64,000 nt of DNA from Glandiceps talaboti (Eukaryota > Hemichordata > Enteropneusta > Spengelidae): positions 17,056,003 to 17,120,002 of the forward strand of contig NC_135551.1 in the NCBI RefSeq assembly GCF_964340395.1. The letters are read 5' to 3'. The notes beneath the pieces were generated by a model, which was given only the letters and a program-made list of their open reading frames with translations, was not told the origin of the DNA and searched no databases. The position numbers and the translations under genes are program-made. Shown one piece after another: positions 11,927-26,962 of the stretch (the stretch's first letter is position 1; each line of letters opens with the position of its first letter).

Positions 11927-14900
11927 ATAATCTTTATCAGCAGAAGTATAAGGGGAAGTGTTTGTCTACCAATTAAACATTGTATTAAAACATGTCCTGG
12001 AAATCACTAATGACTTCTCTACCAGATCAACCCTATAGGGATCAACGACATGCACCTACAGCAGGTTAGTACTAGACTGTAAGAGACATTGAGTCGTTCT
12101 GCCCTCACCCGGGGTGGGGGTGGGGGGTCTGGTGGGGTAGGGGTTGACCGCTGTGTGAAGGCAACCTGTCACGGCATACTTTACAGACTAGTTAGTGCCA
12201 TGTTGTGTATGTGATATCTTGTAGTCTTTCATTTCAAAATCTGTCAACTCCACCGAATTTTGTATATAGAAGGTTCTGACCAGCTCAGAGACTTGGCTAT
12301 CTGACATAGCAGACATCAGTTACTGTACTTTTAAGACAAAAACCAGGACTAGGTTCTGATGAGAGTGGTCGTACATTAAATAGTTCTCATGGAGTGCTGA
12401 TTTCATGGGTAGGTATTGAAAGTTTTCAAAACCACTAGTGAATCATTTACTATATCCTGTCAATGATCTGCTTTTACTAGGTAGGGAAAAGGAAGTCAAC
12501 AAATGAATTTGAAGGAAGAGATTTGCTAACCATAAAACATGTAAATCTTAGTTATACTGTATGAAGTTCAACTGCTTATTAGTCTAACTCATGTTATACC
12601 AACTCAGAATTGAGTTACAGTGGCGCAGCCATGTAGATGTAATCTGAGGGCTAACCAGTGTGCCCTCTGAGCCAATGTAACATGCCCCAATCACAACCAG
12701 TGTGCCCTCTAAGCCAATTTGATATGCTACTGATGCACACAATTTCTAGTGACCCACCAGAATTTGGTGTTCCCCGATCTCTTACTATGTGGTGACTCAC
12801 AAGAAATACCAGTTTTTATCATTTTGACTCACAACAACAAAATTTGGCCATCATTAGAGGGCACACTATGGCTAATCCCTAATATACATATAACTCCCTA
12901 GCTTGATTACCACAGTCCACTGTGTTTGTCTATTGTACTGTTATACATTCTTGTCACTGGGATACATACAAATGTATTATCCCACTGCCAGGAATGTTCC
13001 TTATTTTAAAAAATGGTCTGTAAAATGTGAAAAGTAGTAAAATCTAGGAACATCTACAGAAAATATACAGGTTGAAACAAAATTTTGAAACAAATTCCTG
13101 AAAAAGTAGCTGGAAAAACATTGCACATGTTGGGGTTTGTTTTTGGCGACTGGCCCTTCTTATAGCATCCCTGACTGTGCCACTCCTAACCTTTGACCCT
13201 CACCCTTGATATCAGCACCCACTCCCTCTATCTATATTGACCCTTGTATTGATCTGTATCCATCTAGTTGCACACAGGTACACAAGAACACCTGCTAGAA
13301 AAAGTTCCTCTAGAAAATCCAAAGTAAAGCATAAACATAGAAAATCTTGCACTGGTAAAGGTAAATTGCTTGTAAACCATGCATGTGTCTTTGCTGAATG
13401 CTGTTTTTGAAGTTTCATAATTTGCACTTCAGTGTTTTCATTTTTTGGCTGTTGTAAAACCAAAGGGACTTACGTTTGATTTACAAGTTCATTACAAGTT
13501 CCCAAAGCAATGTCACCCTGCAGATACTTTCATTAATTCCTAAATATATCAAAATAAAATTTTACCCAAAGAAATATTTATATATACTAGTCTTAGACTA
13601 TCTGGCATCTCTTCTGTCCTCTTCTGTGTAAATACACAATACATTTTGCACTTGTTGTATATTATAATACTAGTATACAAAATTTGATGAATGAAAGCTC
13701 TAGAAAAATTGAGAGCCCATGAATAAAGATACATTGTACATGAGTTGCTAATCTAGCTCTATGTATGTATAGTCATAAGTTACAACTTTGTCGGACAGTA
13801 CAGGTTTGCATAGCAGTGTTGAGATTTTACAATTTTACCTTTGCATGGTAATATTTGAGTTTATATGACTGTATTTGACCATATGGTTTCATGACATTAT
13901 TACAATTTCATTTTACATGCCAGTATTTCAGTTTGCTTGAGATTATGCCCACTTTGATAAATTAATATTTGTGGCTGCACTTTACATGGCACTCTCAGCT
14001 TTCCATAACACTCTTCCATTGCAGTGAATTAGCTAAATGCATGACAATACTTCTCTTGTGCAAGGCAGTAGTTCAGTTTGCATGACATTTGACATGTCAT
14101 TTATTTCCAAAGTGCATGATAATATTTATCATGTAGGAATGACAGTGTGTATCAGCTCTGTATCAGTGTATGACACCAACTGACTTTTACAGGATTATGT
14201 TTCAGTTGAACTTGTAAGTTGTAGCATCAATAAGATAACCCTATGGCACTACTCTACTGTTGTCAATAACACACAAGATGTTACAGCTGACTTTTACGGG
14301 ATAGTTTTTCAGTTTTCGGTTGCCTGTTCATGAGATAATTCTATTGTAGTGTTGTCAATATCACACAAGCTGTTACAGACTAATCAATCCATAATCATAT
14401 TCATAAGTGAGGTTACCCAATCATAAATATTTACTGAATGAAAGACACTTATGACAGATATTAAATGTTAAAGGGGAATGCCATTCCAGGAAATAGAAAC
14501 ATTCTCATAAACTATGGGTTTTGGAGTCATTTCATGATTTTATGTCACCTACAATTACTTACAATTTCAGAGAAAATATCAAGTTGATCAAGATTGTACC
14601 TTTATAGGGTATCTTTGCTTTGGGCTATTGCATCATGGGAGTCAGCAGAAATAATGTATTCGATGGTTGAACTCTGTTTTACACTGAAGTGTGTAGAATT
14701 TTTGTACTCATGAATATAGTGTAGAACCATTGAATACATTATTTCTGTAATGAGTCTAGGATAAGATGAAATTATGATGTTGGGACTGACATACAGTTTG
14801 TTGGCGAAATTTGAATGTGGTAAGATCCTTGTGTCATTGTACACAAGGGTATTTTGGTAACCAGGCTTGTATAATGTATGCCGTACAGTACATTGTTAAA

Positions 14901-17900
14901 ATCAAATTATATTATATCATGCTACTATGCGCCATTCTGATTGGATAATAACTGTGGTAAAATCCCATTTTACCACGGCTGGCAGTGGTAAAATGGGCCC
15001 CTAAACTAGCATATGAATAGTACATACAAGCTGAATGTGTTCGTTCTTATACCAATAAGTTAACACTTCCCCAGAGTAAAGGTGTGTCAGGTATCCTGTA
15101 CAATAGTTTGGGTTACAGTAGTCCAAATAATTCCACTGATGACCTTGCGATCGAAAGCAACGATCGATCAGTGGCTTCAACATCACTGATAAGGTACAAG
15201 TTCTCCCCATGCAACGAGCCGTCTCAGCGTCTTACTCTCGTTACGCATTGAATCAAGCAACACCGATTTAACTTTTAACCATCAGTCAAGGTGCGTCAGG
15301 ATTATTTCGAAACTGTACATTTTCAGGTTCGGTCAATGTTCAATTTGTTACCTATTAAATTAAAGTAGACTGTGTCGCGTCGCGTCTCTGATTTACTGTC
15401 TCGAGCTTTCTCCGATTCAACGCCGAGACATCTATTTTTAGCAGTGTACAAGATTGTATTGTTCTTATGTAAATATCCAAACAAAATTGTTACTTTCTTT
15501 GACCTCTTGCCCCGTTTTCTTCGTTGCTAGTTTTCAACGCGTTTTCGTTATGCATTATATGATGTAAATAAAGTAATTTATCAATGCAATGCAATGCATT
15601 GCAATGCAGTGTATGGTTGTGTTCATGCAGTGTGTGTGGGGGCTAAATGAACGTATCCACTCATTAAAATATGCTCGTTCCCGACGATCTATTACCAACG
15701 ATCTTTTTCTGTACGTGCGAATTCGCCTTTTCGGGCATATAAATAACCACAGAATCACATTTAGAAGAAATAGACACATATTTTGATATAATATAATAGC
15801 AATAACCCCCGCCGAAGGAGGGTATACACTCGAATTTGGTACAATTCGCTCCATATAGCACTCGCCATTCGGCTCGTGCTATATGTCGCGAATTGTACCA
15901 AAATCTTGTGTATACCCGCCTTCGGCGGGGGTTATTGCTTAATTAGATTTCAAAACTGTTTGTAAGTAATCACCTGATTGGAGTATAGACAACAATGTTA
16001 CATGTTTTGTCCATCCTCAACCAATGAGGAGTTCTGTTGCATCCCTTGATTGTAAATGTAGTGACTTTACTGAAGCTGCTGCTTGTGTGTGCTTTTTTAC
16101 AAAGTTTTCAAATTTTTGGAAACAGGCAGCTGATTGGTGGACAGACTGTTAGTTATGAGAGTTGACTTACCATCAACGAATCATCATGAGGGTTACAGAG
16201 AGTGCTTGTACAATACAGCAAAGTGGAAATATTATGTTTGTGAAGGATTTTGTGATATGTTTGCCTATATTCAGGAATCCATGCAATTTTGATGATAGGG
16301 ATCAAAACACATATTACTTAGAAACCAGAAAATTTCTTTTGTCAATATTTTTATGATTGCAGCATCTGTGCATGATGTTTACAATTTCAAACGCATATCA
16401 GCATCATAGTGTCATAATTCATATCCCTTCCCTCCTTTCTATAGAATCCAGGGTGAATCCTGTATCAAAGGAATGGGTTACTCCGGCACATCCGATGGTT
16501 AGTTCCAGACAGCGGCATATGGTAGGACTGGGGAGAGATAGCAGTAAAAGTTACACACCAAAATATGGGAATGATGGTAAGTGACACGACACATACATGT
16601 ATGTGAAATAATTGACATGAACACTCAACAACAGAACTATGAAGTTATTGGAGGACATTAGTATGTACAAATGTACATTGTATACATGTATGTTATAGAA
16701 GTTCTAACACATGGTGTCAGGGTTTGCCACACTAAATGTATTTAATTCTGGTTAGAACTGTAAGAATTTTGGAGTGACCAGAAATATGGCCATAACAAAA
16801 GTGTAACATTTTGAAATTAGGCCATCAGCTGTTATACTATAGATATACTAATAAATTTGAATTTATAAGGAAGTAATATTTTCACATTTTCTTGTCATCA
16901 GTGGTGATTGTTATCGGCAACGAAATGTTTAGAAAGGAGGTATAAATTTCCAGTTGTTGTGACTTGTCACGGTTGTTTCAAGTTCTAAACATTGAGATTC
17001 TATAGCATGGTTTGTCATAACTGGAATGTGAAACATTTGCATTGTTAGGTGACACCATCTCACTCACTTCTCATGAACATGTACCCTACAAAGAATACTC
17101 CTGTTTTTCCCAACTTGTACGTTGTAGTTTTTTGTGTACAGACAAATATAAACCCCCCACCCCACCCAACACAACCCACCCACCCTATCCCTTGATAGAA
17201 AGAGAAATACTCCTCTTTTGGATGAAGTATCCTGGGTAGACATCTTTCACTCCTACATGTAGCTTATAGTACCTGACACAATGTATCAAATGACTGTGAT
17301 GTGACTGTGGTAACCATTACAACTAGCCTTAAGCTTTCCCTACTGAAACTCGGTGAAAGTCCCTAAAGGGAGTGCATGGTATACCTTCAAGGGAAACGAC
17401 TTCCCATTGGAAACAACTTCCTGAGTGTCTGGATGCTGTCAGAAAAGTAAATTAAAAGTGACTTTTGGGAGGGGTACATATTCACACCTACATCTTACCT
17501 GTACTTGAAGTCTAGACACTCAGCTGAAAAGTGGGAGGAGAAAAGGAAATCATATCCACATGCAATTATATCTTATGTCATGAAATATATGATAGGTAAA
17601 TTTAAACAAAATATAATACTCATGTGATATGTTGTTTATTTTCTCACTCCACACTGGTAAATAGTTCTTTCTTTCTGATTGTAAATGAATGTTCTCAAAG
17701 AAGTTTTGGAACCTGTCAGAGTCTGTAACTAGAGGAGGAAATCCGGTACCGTGTGTACATTTGTATATGTAAAATTTTTATTGATTTTTATACCTTGTTA
17801 CCATCATTTTTATGGGGAATCACATACAAATCAAGTACCTGGGAAACTTAGTTTTTACAGTTACATGTCTACACTTGAAGTTTGTCTGTACATGTACTAT

Positions 17901-20900
17901 GTGTAGATGTATACAATGGCAGTAAAATCCCTTGTACAACAAAACAAAATCAATTATGCAAATTTTTATAAAATGGTAAATCACAGGGGAATGCTATATT
18001 CTCATAAAAAATCTCCAAAGTTAGTAGCTGTGGGTATTGTATTTAAATAATGAGCATCATTTAGTGTCTTTACAGAGGGTAGCCATCTTTAAAAAAAAAC
18101 TTTACAGGTAAGATTTCACTTCAGTGCTAGAATCTTCACTTTAGAAATGGATCATTCACATGTTTGTCTTTGATACATGTAACTGCACCAAGGCCCTCTT
18201 TTATGCTGTACATAAGTGTTTTACAGGATCAGTGTCAAAAGCTTACTTCCATTCATACAATTTGTACCTCTATAGAAAGGCAATTCATTAGCTATGCATG
18301 ATCTGATGGCAGGTTACAATGTTGTCACAGTACCTTACTGGCTGGAATTCCATTGGGCTATAAGTTTCTAAAACAATTAGAAGAACAGTCTGAGTTGAGA
18401 GGGAGGTGTTTTGTCAAGTGGTGAACAACACAAAGGGCAGGGTACTTGTGTCTTGTGGTATATAAATGACTTTACTTGTAGTTCAGTACATGCAGGTTAC
18501 ACTTACAGGTAGCTGTCTGATATTGTTTACTGTGGTTAACTCCCAGAGGATTGCAGTACAAGTCAGGTCATAGGAATCAGGAACATTTTTCTGAATTGTC
18601 CGGCTGTGTGTGTGTGACCAAGTTAATCCTAGCAGTGATAATCAAAGTGTCAGAGTTCACATCGTGACGTTCAAAGTAATACAAACGTTTGTGTGACGAC
18701 CATGGATTTACTTGACTTGATGCTGGCACTAGTTTTGGAACTGGTTTGCTATATGATTGTAAATACCACAGTGTATTTGCCAGAGTCCACTGCTGAGACC
18801 GAAAACAATTTTTACAGCTACCTCACATATTAATCTTGTAAATCCGTTTTCAAGTGGTCTGTTTACAACTGTGTTTATGTGGACTCACACCTTCAAACAC
18901 CAATAGAGTATTGCTCTGATGTTGTTGTACTTGTGATGAGACGTAACTCCATAGGGGACACAGGTTCCCAAAGTGACTCAATATCAGGAAGACTATCACT
19001 GCCTTCCCAGTATCTCAATCACTCCTCATATGATCTTGAAGATTTTGATTCTTCTCCAGAAAGCTGTCACAGCTCTCCAGGTAACTAATTTATGTGTTTC
19101 TAATGATGATATACAATCTATTGGTGTTGATTGTGTGCCCTTAGTCTGGATGCCAACCTACATGAGTGGACATTTAATGGTAACGATACTTTATTAGGAA
19201 CTAGACTAGTGTGCCCTTTAATAAAATAATACTGCGAGTCAAAATAACTGTTTTCTTGCGAGTCGCCACATAATATGCAGGGAAATTGGAATAGGAGAAT
19301 GCTAAATTTTGAGGTGTTGCAAGAAATTACTGTGTGTTTGTTGATGGTCAAATTGAGACAGCACACAAGTAGTACTAGTCTGGCTGAAAATGGGATCTCC
19401 AAATGGAAATCATAATTATACCATATTGGAACTAGACCAACAAGCTATATGTATTCTTAGTATTACTGAGTGGTTTTACAGCAAAAGTGATGTAGGCTTT
19501 TTGTTTCACTCATGTGACATGATATTTAATACACACTTCAAACTACTAATGCAAAAGAAACAATGACATAGGTGCTGTGCACAGTGGGGGTGTAAAAGTA
19601 GTCAAATTGATATGTTAATTATGATCAGGTAGAAAATAAACAATTGAAGCCATTAAAATCATCAGGTCCATGGGTAATGTTTCTACTGCACTGTGAAAGA
19701 ATATAGCAATGCTTATCAGTGTTCAATGTGATTGTGCAAAGGATCCTGCTGTGTTTATTGTGTCTCTGTTATTGTTAGTCTGGAGTTGAACTATGTCAAT
19801 CTTTGTGTCAAAAACATAATGTCCCATGAGTTAAACACCAAGGTTACATCATGTTCATCTACATGTTTATTCTGTCATGAGATTATGATTAACACTCACC
19901 AAATCATAAAACCATGTGGATATCTTTTGTAGTAATAGCCTGCTTAAAGAAAACATTTGTCAAAACTGTGACATGAAATCTTTGATTGAGAAAATCAGAG
20001 AAATCAACTTTGTTAGATAATATGAAGCTAAACATATACTGGAAAGTTATGTAAAAATTGGACTTGGATAGATAGAATACATGTTACATGATAAAATTGA
20101 GATAAAAATATCAAATATGTTAATACCAACAAAAGAACACATACCACAGAATATCTGTTGTCAGTGTTTGCATTCATCCATTTTTAAATCCCCTTTGTTG
20201 ACCTAAATACCAATGCAAGTTATTTTTACCTGTTTTCTCCAAGTCTACTGTCATATGCTTGAATGGTTATTTGTTAGGATAGTATTAAACAGAGAGTATT
20301 GTAAAGATTTGTTGACCAGCAAGGCGTTGCTTTGTAGAATCAAATGTAGAATGTACATTATACAAAAAACACTATATAGCATAATTGTACAGCACCTATC
20401 ACAATGTATGTCGTGATCATAGTGTTTTACAATTACTCCTCGTACAGACTTATATTAACACAATATCCCTATACATGTAACTTCCTCATCTCCCTTGGGA
20501 GCATAAAATCCATTGCTGCCTCTGTAAGTACGTAATCCACACAGCAACCCATGTCTACCTACATGTACATGTAGTCCCAATTCTATACAGCTAGTTGGGC
20601 TGACTGGGGCCATAGAGCTTGGAAGTTGGAGGGAACCTTCTGCAAGATCTATGCTGGGGCACAGTCATATCATCATCATATCATATATCATATCATAAGG
20701 AAAATAGTATGAGCTGATCAATCATTCAATGCCAAATTGTCCACAAAAACCCAATCAATCATCAAAACATACCCGTACATGTAGTAACAAAGTGTGTATG
20801 TGAAGTAGTTCATGGTCCAAGTGTTCATCACCAAGTCCAAGTTTTTGGCAAAATTCAAGATAGTAGTCAAGGTTCAAATCTTGTCCAAGAGCTTTAGCCA

Positions 20901-23900
20901 ATCAGGGTTGTAGTAAAAAATTACATGTACACAATGTACTGTATATTTTATGGTACAAGGTATGTGGGATATATGTATACATGTATTGTATGGAAATTTG
21001 TTTTACCAGATTTTCCCAACTGTCCTTCTGTTACCTGGGTTCCCAAATTCTTAGAACTCAGAATACTGTTATGTTAATCAAACCACAGTAGTACTCAGAA
21101 GTAATGTTGAATATACATGTTAAAATGTAGATGTAGTGGTAACTGGTTAGCCATGGAATGTCTGTGGTGTCTGATTTATTGACAGGTGAGGTCAGTGTAA
21201 CAGGTGTTTAGTCTCCTCCTACCTGTCAAATCAGTTGATGTTAGCTTTGTAACAGGTAAAATACAGCCTGGCTGTTCATTCAACTATGGCAATTCACCTC
21301 AGATGACACAGTAAACTAACTTATTCATTTCTTATTTGTGGAAAAAATACAGTCGAATAACATTTATGTTTGTGTGTGTTTTTGAAGGAAAATTTCTAAG
21401 CTCTAATGAGTTGATGTTAGCTAAGTTACCAGTAAAATACTTGGTCGTTCAAGTGTGGCAATTCACCTCCAATGATGCAGTAATATAATGGAACCCATGA
21501 TTATGCCTGTGCCAGTGTGGCATACATAGGGTATTTGCATTAGTGTTCGGTGTGTTCTCCATAGCAGTATATTGTATGTGTGTAAAAGTGCAGCAGAAAA
21601 CACTGAATCTACAATGTACATGAATAAGTGAAAATATCCAGCATTCCAATACAGGCATTCATGTATCAATGGGTTCTACTATTAATCTTGTTTTTCTCAA
21701 CTTTTGTAGTTTTTTGTGTACAGACAAAGACCCCCTGGTAGAAAGAGGATCAATACAAATGTTCATAAAAAATGTCTTAAAAGATTGCACCTGTGTGTTC
21801 ATGTGTACAGCATACATTGATCAATTTCTCAGCCATGGTATAACCTTTAGATTACACAAACAATGTCCTATAAGACTCCTAGAATTCAACCAGTGATACA
21901 TGTATTTCCATGCACTGTGAGTGTGATGTCCTATAGGAATTTCTTTGCAACTTGCAAGGGAGGTATGAAGAGTTGTTTATCTTTCAGTTTATACTATGAC
22001 CTACATACATTTGTATTGAATACAATTATACATATAGTCTAGCCCCTACATCACAAATAATTCCATATTCAGTTGTTGGCACTGTACTAGAAGTACATTG
22101 TATTGTTTGACAAAGACAATGATGGTTGAACTCTAGACATCAAGTAAACATTGACATGATTGACCCATTTACATGTGGACAATGAAGTACATGTATGTCT
22201 TGTTGCCAAGTCAGTGTCCAACTTTAATAGAGATGCATGATATACCATAAAAGAAAGTATATCAGTCACTTTGTCTTTGGTGGCTTGATTTTATTACAAG
22301 GTTAGTTAGGTATTTCTATCAGATAATCACAGTAACAAATCACTTATACCACAAGTATTTTGGGGCTAAATGAGGAAAATTAGTGGAGAATTATATATAT
22401 TATGATTATTATAATTATACCCCTTATGTACAGCTAAATTTGGGGATAAAAAGTAGGAAAATGATCAAAAATTTTAAAACATATTTCGAGCACCAGAGAA
22501 CCAATGCTATAGGCAAGTGGTCTCCACATAGAACAATAGGGTATAAATTCCATATTTAGTGTTCTAATACATTTAAGTTTGCATATGGTATACAGGGTTC
22601 TCCACAGGATTTGTTGATAGGACAGTGGCTCATTAGCATACATTAGCATAAATATACACAACAAAATAATATTCAGTGACTGCTACAGTGTAGCAAGGCC
22701 ATCAGCTGTTCTGTGTTTATATACATAATAATGGCACACATTCCTCCACTTGATAACAGATGACAAAGTATGACATGGTTTCTAAGCAATCTAGTCTTGT
22801 GTACACACAGTAATCTTATCATCACTACCAGTGTAGTGGGTGCTAATATGAAATCAATGAACTCTGACAAGTATCTCAACTCCTGACATAAATTTGTATA
22901 ACTTCACTTGAAATTTAAAGTAAAATGAGTACTTGGCAATCCATCAATTTTTTCCCAGTGTTGCATTTGATAGTAATAAATGGAACAGAGTGTTGGATAA
23001 TATTGGAAGTGTTTTGTTCATGGAAACGATTGTAAATGAATTGATGTACATGTATGTATGTAACAGTCTATACATGTACCATGTATGAACTGATAGGTAC
23101 ATGAAATGTGGTTCAGTAATTCATCAATGTTCCCTGTGTTGTGTTTGTTACTGATCAATGGAACTATCTTTGCAATTGTTCTGTTCATGGAAACATAACA
23201 ATGAATTGGGTACATGTATTGTAACAATAGTCCAGCTAGTGGCTGATATAAAGTGATTGGTGCTTGACATGTGGTTTTAAACCCAAGATAAATAGTTACT
23301 GTAGTAGTGTTTGCAAGATTGTCCTGATTGTTATAAGCAGACAGGTCAGGTAAACTGATAACAGGCAGTTATTGCTGCTGTGTTTCAATGTCTGGAAGAC
23401 TTGTAAGTATTTAGAGAATGGCTCAGATTTATAAGTGTTTGTAGTTAAAACAGTTTATGTGATAGTCATACCCTTTAGCTGTCACAATGTTGACTTAGTC
23501 CTTGTAGTTCATGTGATAGTTAGGCCGAAAAAAAAGGAATTGTTTCTGGTCAGGACATTTTGTCTAAAGTGGTGCAGCAACGCAAATATTTTTTTTTATT
23601 CTCAACAAACCTGTCACTCAGTCTACTATTTATAGCAGTTTCTGTACTTTTTATGTAGTACTTTGGAGTAAGTGTGTATGTGGGACAGATGTCATTTGCT
23701 TGTTCATGATTGGCTCTGCAGTTGTCTTCACTGAAGTAGGGAGGGTTATTTTTGTGTTTCTCCCATGAATCAGCAGACTGCATGGGCTGGATAAACACGG
23801 AAAAAGACCAACACGAGGGTATTTCAGTGATGCGCTCGCTGACCCAAAAATAGTTCTTTTTTATTTGTTTGGCCTTAGCATGTTTTGGTCGTTTTGCTGA

Positions 23901-26900
23901 GGAATGTTGGATATTCACATTCTATTGTACATGTACAGGTACTGAGGTAGTGAATCTTTGTAGACGTACACAACACTGAGTGGCCATGATTTTATAACAT
24001 ATAATTATCATGTATAATGTGTGTATCATGCTTACATGATACTGTAAACCTGGAAATGTTCGCGTAAGATTTATTTTCGCTAATTTCGCTAGAAAACAAA
24101 AACGCGAAAATAAGTAGTAGCAAAAATATATATTTCTACATAATGCAATGTACCAGTATGGTTATTAGTGAAAATTAATCTTTGTGAACTACATGAAGAC
24201 TGTAAAATCGCAAAATTTTCTAGTCGTGAAAATATGCAGGTTTACAGTAATTATCGTGAGTATAGTGTACCTGGGGTAACCAGTATTGTCACAGATGACT
24301 GTCATTTCTAAATGTTGTTGAGATGGTAATTGTATACCTGTAGATAATATTTGAACTTAAATTGAAATCTTGCCAAGATTTTACAGACTGAACTATTCTA
24401 TATTTTATTTCAGTCATTACAATATTATACTACTGGTGTCCATGTTAATTATATGTTGTAATTTTATAAACCAAAAATTGTCATTTGTATATGGATCAAT
24501 AACAATCATACTTATGCAAAGTAACCACTGCAATCCTGTATAAGTAACCCACTTGGTGGTCATATTACATATATCTAGTTGATAGAGTTGATAAAATTAC
24601 ATGTTTTCTTTTCTTTTTTCTTTTTTTAGGTTCTACAGGGAGGACACCACCTGTGGCGCAAGTTCACCCTAATATGCCATCAAGACCAACTATTTCATCA
24701 AGTGATCGTGCAAATAAGCCATCAGTAGGATTTTACCACATTGAAGCTCACAAAATGCAGCGGGATACACAAATTGAAGGTTGTGAGGCTAATGAGCAGC
24801 CTCATCACACAGACTGGAAGTCAGATATGAAGGTGCCAGATGGGGAATCATTTAGTGCTCTAAATCTGGAAGAAACTATGGATCTTCCACCAGCTGATCA
24901 GTATGTGTACCCAAATCACAGGAAAGACTTTGATAGTTACGGACTTACCAGTAAATTACAGAGAGCTCACCTAAATGACTATGATATACAGGGAAACTCT
25001 AACCAGACAGATGACTACAGTACTCATGGCCGTAGACCAGTTCCTGTACAGGCTCAGTTGACATATAATTCCGGTCAAGGTGTTCTTTCCAGTCCTCAGA
25101 AATACAGAGCATCTTCCGGATCTCTCAGAAGTCCAGGAAGATATTCCAGTACTACCACTAGTGGATATTCTGCTGGCATCAAAGGACAAGATTTAGGCCA
25201 CTGGCAACAACTCCATCAACAACAGTTGAAACAACATTATGATCAACTTCAGGTAAATACATTTATAAACATACATGTATCTTGTTATGAATCAAGACTG
25301 GATGCAGTATTTTAAGGGCTATATAATTAACAAGTATTGTAAGAGACAGTTGTAGTTACAATACAGTACATTTATTTTGATTGAGTAAAAAATTGAACAC
25401 ATTTTCATAAAATCAAGTCAGTTATTGCCAAAAACATGTCATTTCCCCATAGGTTTGATAGACAATATACATGTAATAAAATGACAGTGTGGTGTTCTCA
25501 GGGTATGTGCATGAGTACTTGCAGCGTTCCCTGCTGTTGTATTTCATGTTTAAAATTACTAGCAATGACTGGTCTGATATTATACATGTGTAAATTTCAT
25601 AAATGTTTCCATGAGTTTAAAAAAACTCATAGAAGTAAGATATTGTACATGTAAGTATTCCTTTTCCCACCCCCTTTCCCCCTCTTTCTCCCACCCTCCC
25701 TCCCTCCCACTTTTATGTGTATTGTTATCATAACTATACATATATTGTTCTACATTGCAGCATATACAGACTGGATTGGCACAAGGATCATCCAATGGGA
25801 GTGGGTCACCACATTACCAGCAGTCTGTCAACACTGTCCTGGCACAGGATCCTAATAAATGGGATGCCCTGATCAGAGCTAAAGAGAGTATACTGCAGGA
25901 GAAGAACATGATCATTGAAAAGTAAGAAACCTGTCAAACATAGTGTCCTGGGTTGAAAGAGCAATGTTAGCACCATGCTTTCTACATAGTGGGGAGAACA
26001 CAGCATGGCAGGAACCTGCCAAGCATGGTTGCCTGGGTTGCAAGGACAGTGTTAGCACCATGCTTTTTCTACATAGTGGGGAGAACATAGCGTGGCAAAA
26101 ACCTGCCAAACATGGTGACCTGGGTTGCAAGGACAGTGTTAGCACCATGATTTCTACATAGTGGGGAGATCACAGCATGGCAGAAACCTGCCAAGCATGG
26201 TGGCCTGGGTTGCAAGAGCAATGTTGGAACCATGATTTCTACATAATGGGGAGAACACAGCGTGGCAGAGACCTGCCAAGCATGGTGACCTGGGTTGTAA
26301 GGACAATGTCAGCACCATGATTTCTCTATGCAGAACACTGTGCAATATATAAACAATTGTGGCATGCAGTGAAAATGCTTTACCTTGGTTGTAATGGCCT
26401 AAAGTTTGTGTTGTGATTCTACATACCTCTTTTGTTAACTCTCATACTATTATACTCCACAGACAAAAATTTCAAATCAACCAACTTCGAGAGCAAGTCA
26501 GAGAACAAGAAGCCAAGGAAAGACATCGACTAATGACAAGATTTGAAGATGGTGATGTGGTGGCTCTAAAGATGCAAGAGTATCAATATGAGAATGCAAC
26601 ATTGAAAGCGCAGATAGCAGAACTAGCATCTACTAAAAATATGGATGTGGACCAGTTCTCCAGAAAGTTGGGGTGAGATGTAACAAATATGTCATACCTT
26701 ACTTTCACTCTACATGTCTATACTGTGATTACTTCATTATAGCGGATATTTTAAATGTCAGCAAGGGTCATTATTGTTGAAAAAGTCTAGTATAATTGGT
26801 GTCAAGAATTGGGAGTGGAGGATGACGGGGAAGGGGGGGGGGGGAGACATGCATGCGCAGACAGACAGCAGGAGAAAAGCATGCAGGTAGTTATACATAC

Positions 26901-26928
26901 ATTGTAGATACATACATACATACATACA

Positions 26929-26962
<34 letters not shown>

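Noticed and set aside
23550-23918. 122-codon minus-strand frame
   Set aside because: It coincides with a MITE-like segment, has no domain, and lies in an intron of the + strand gene.
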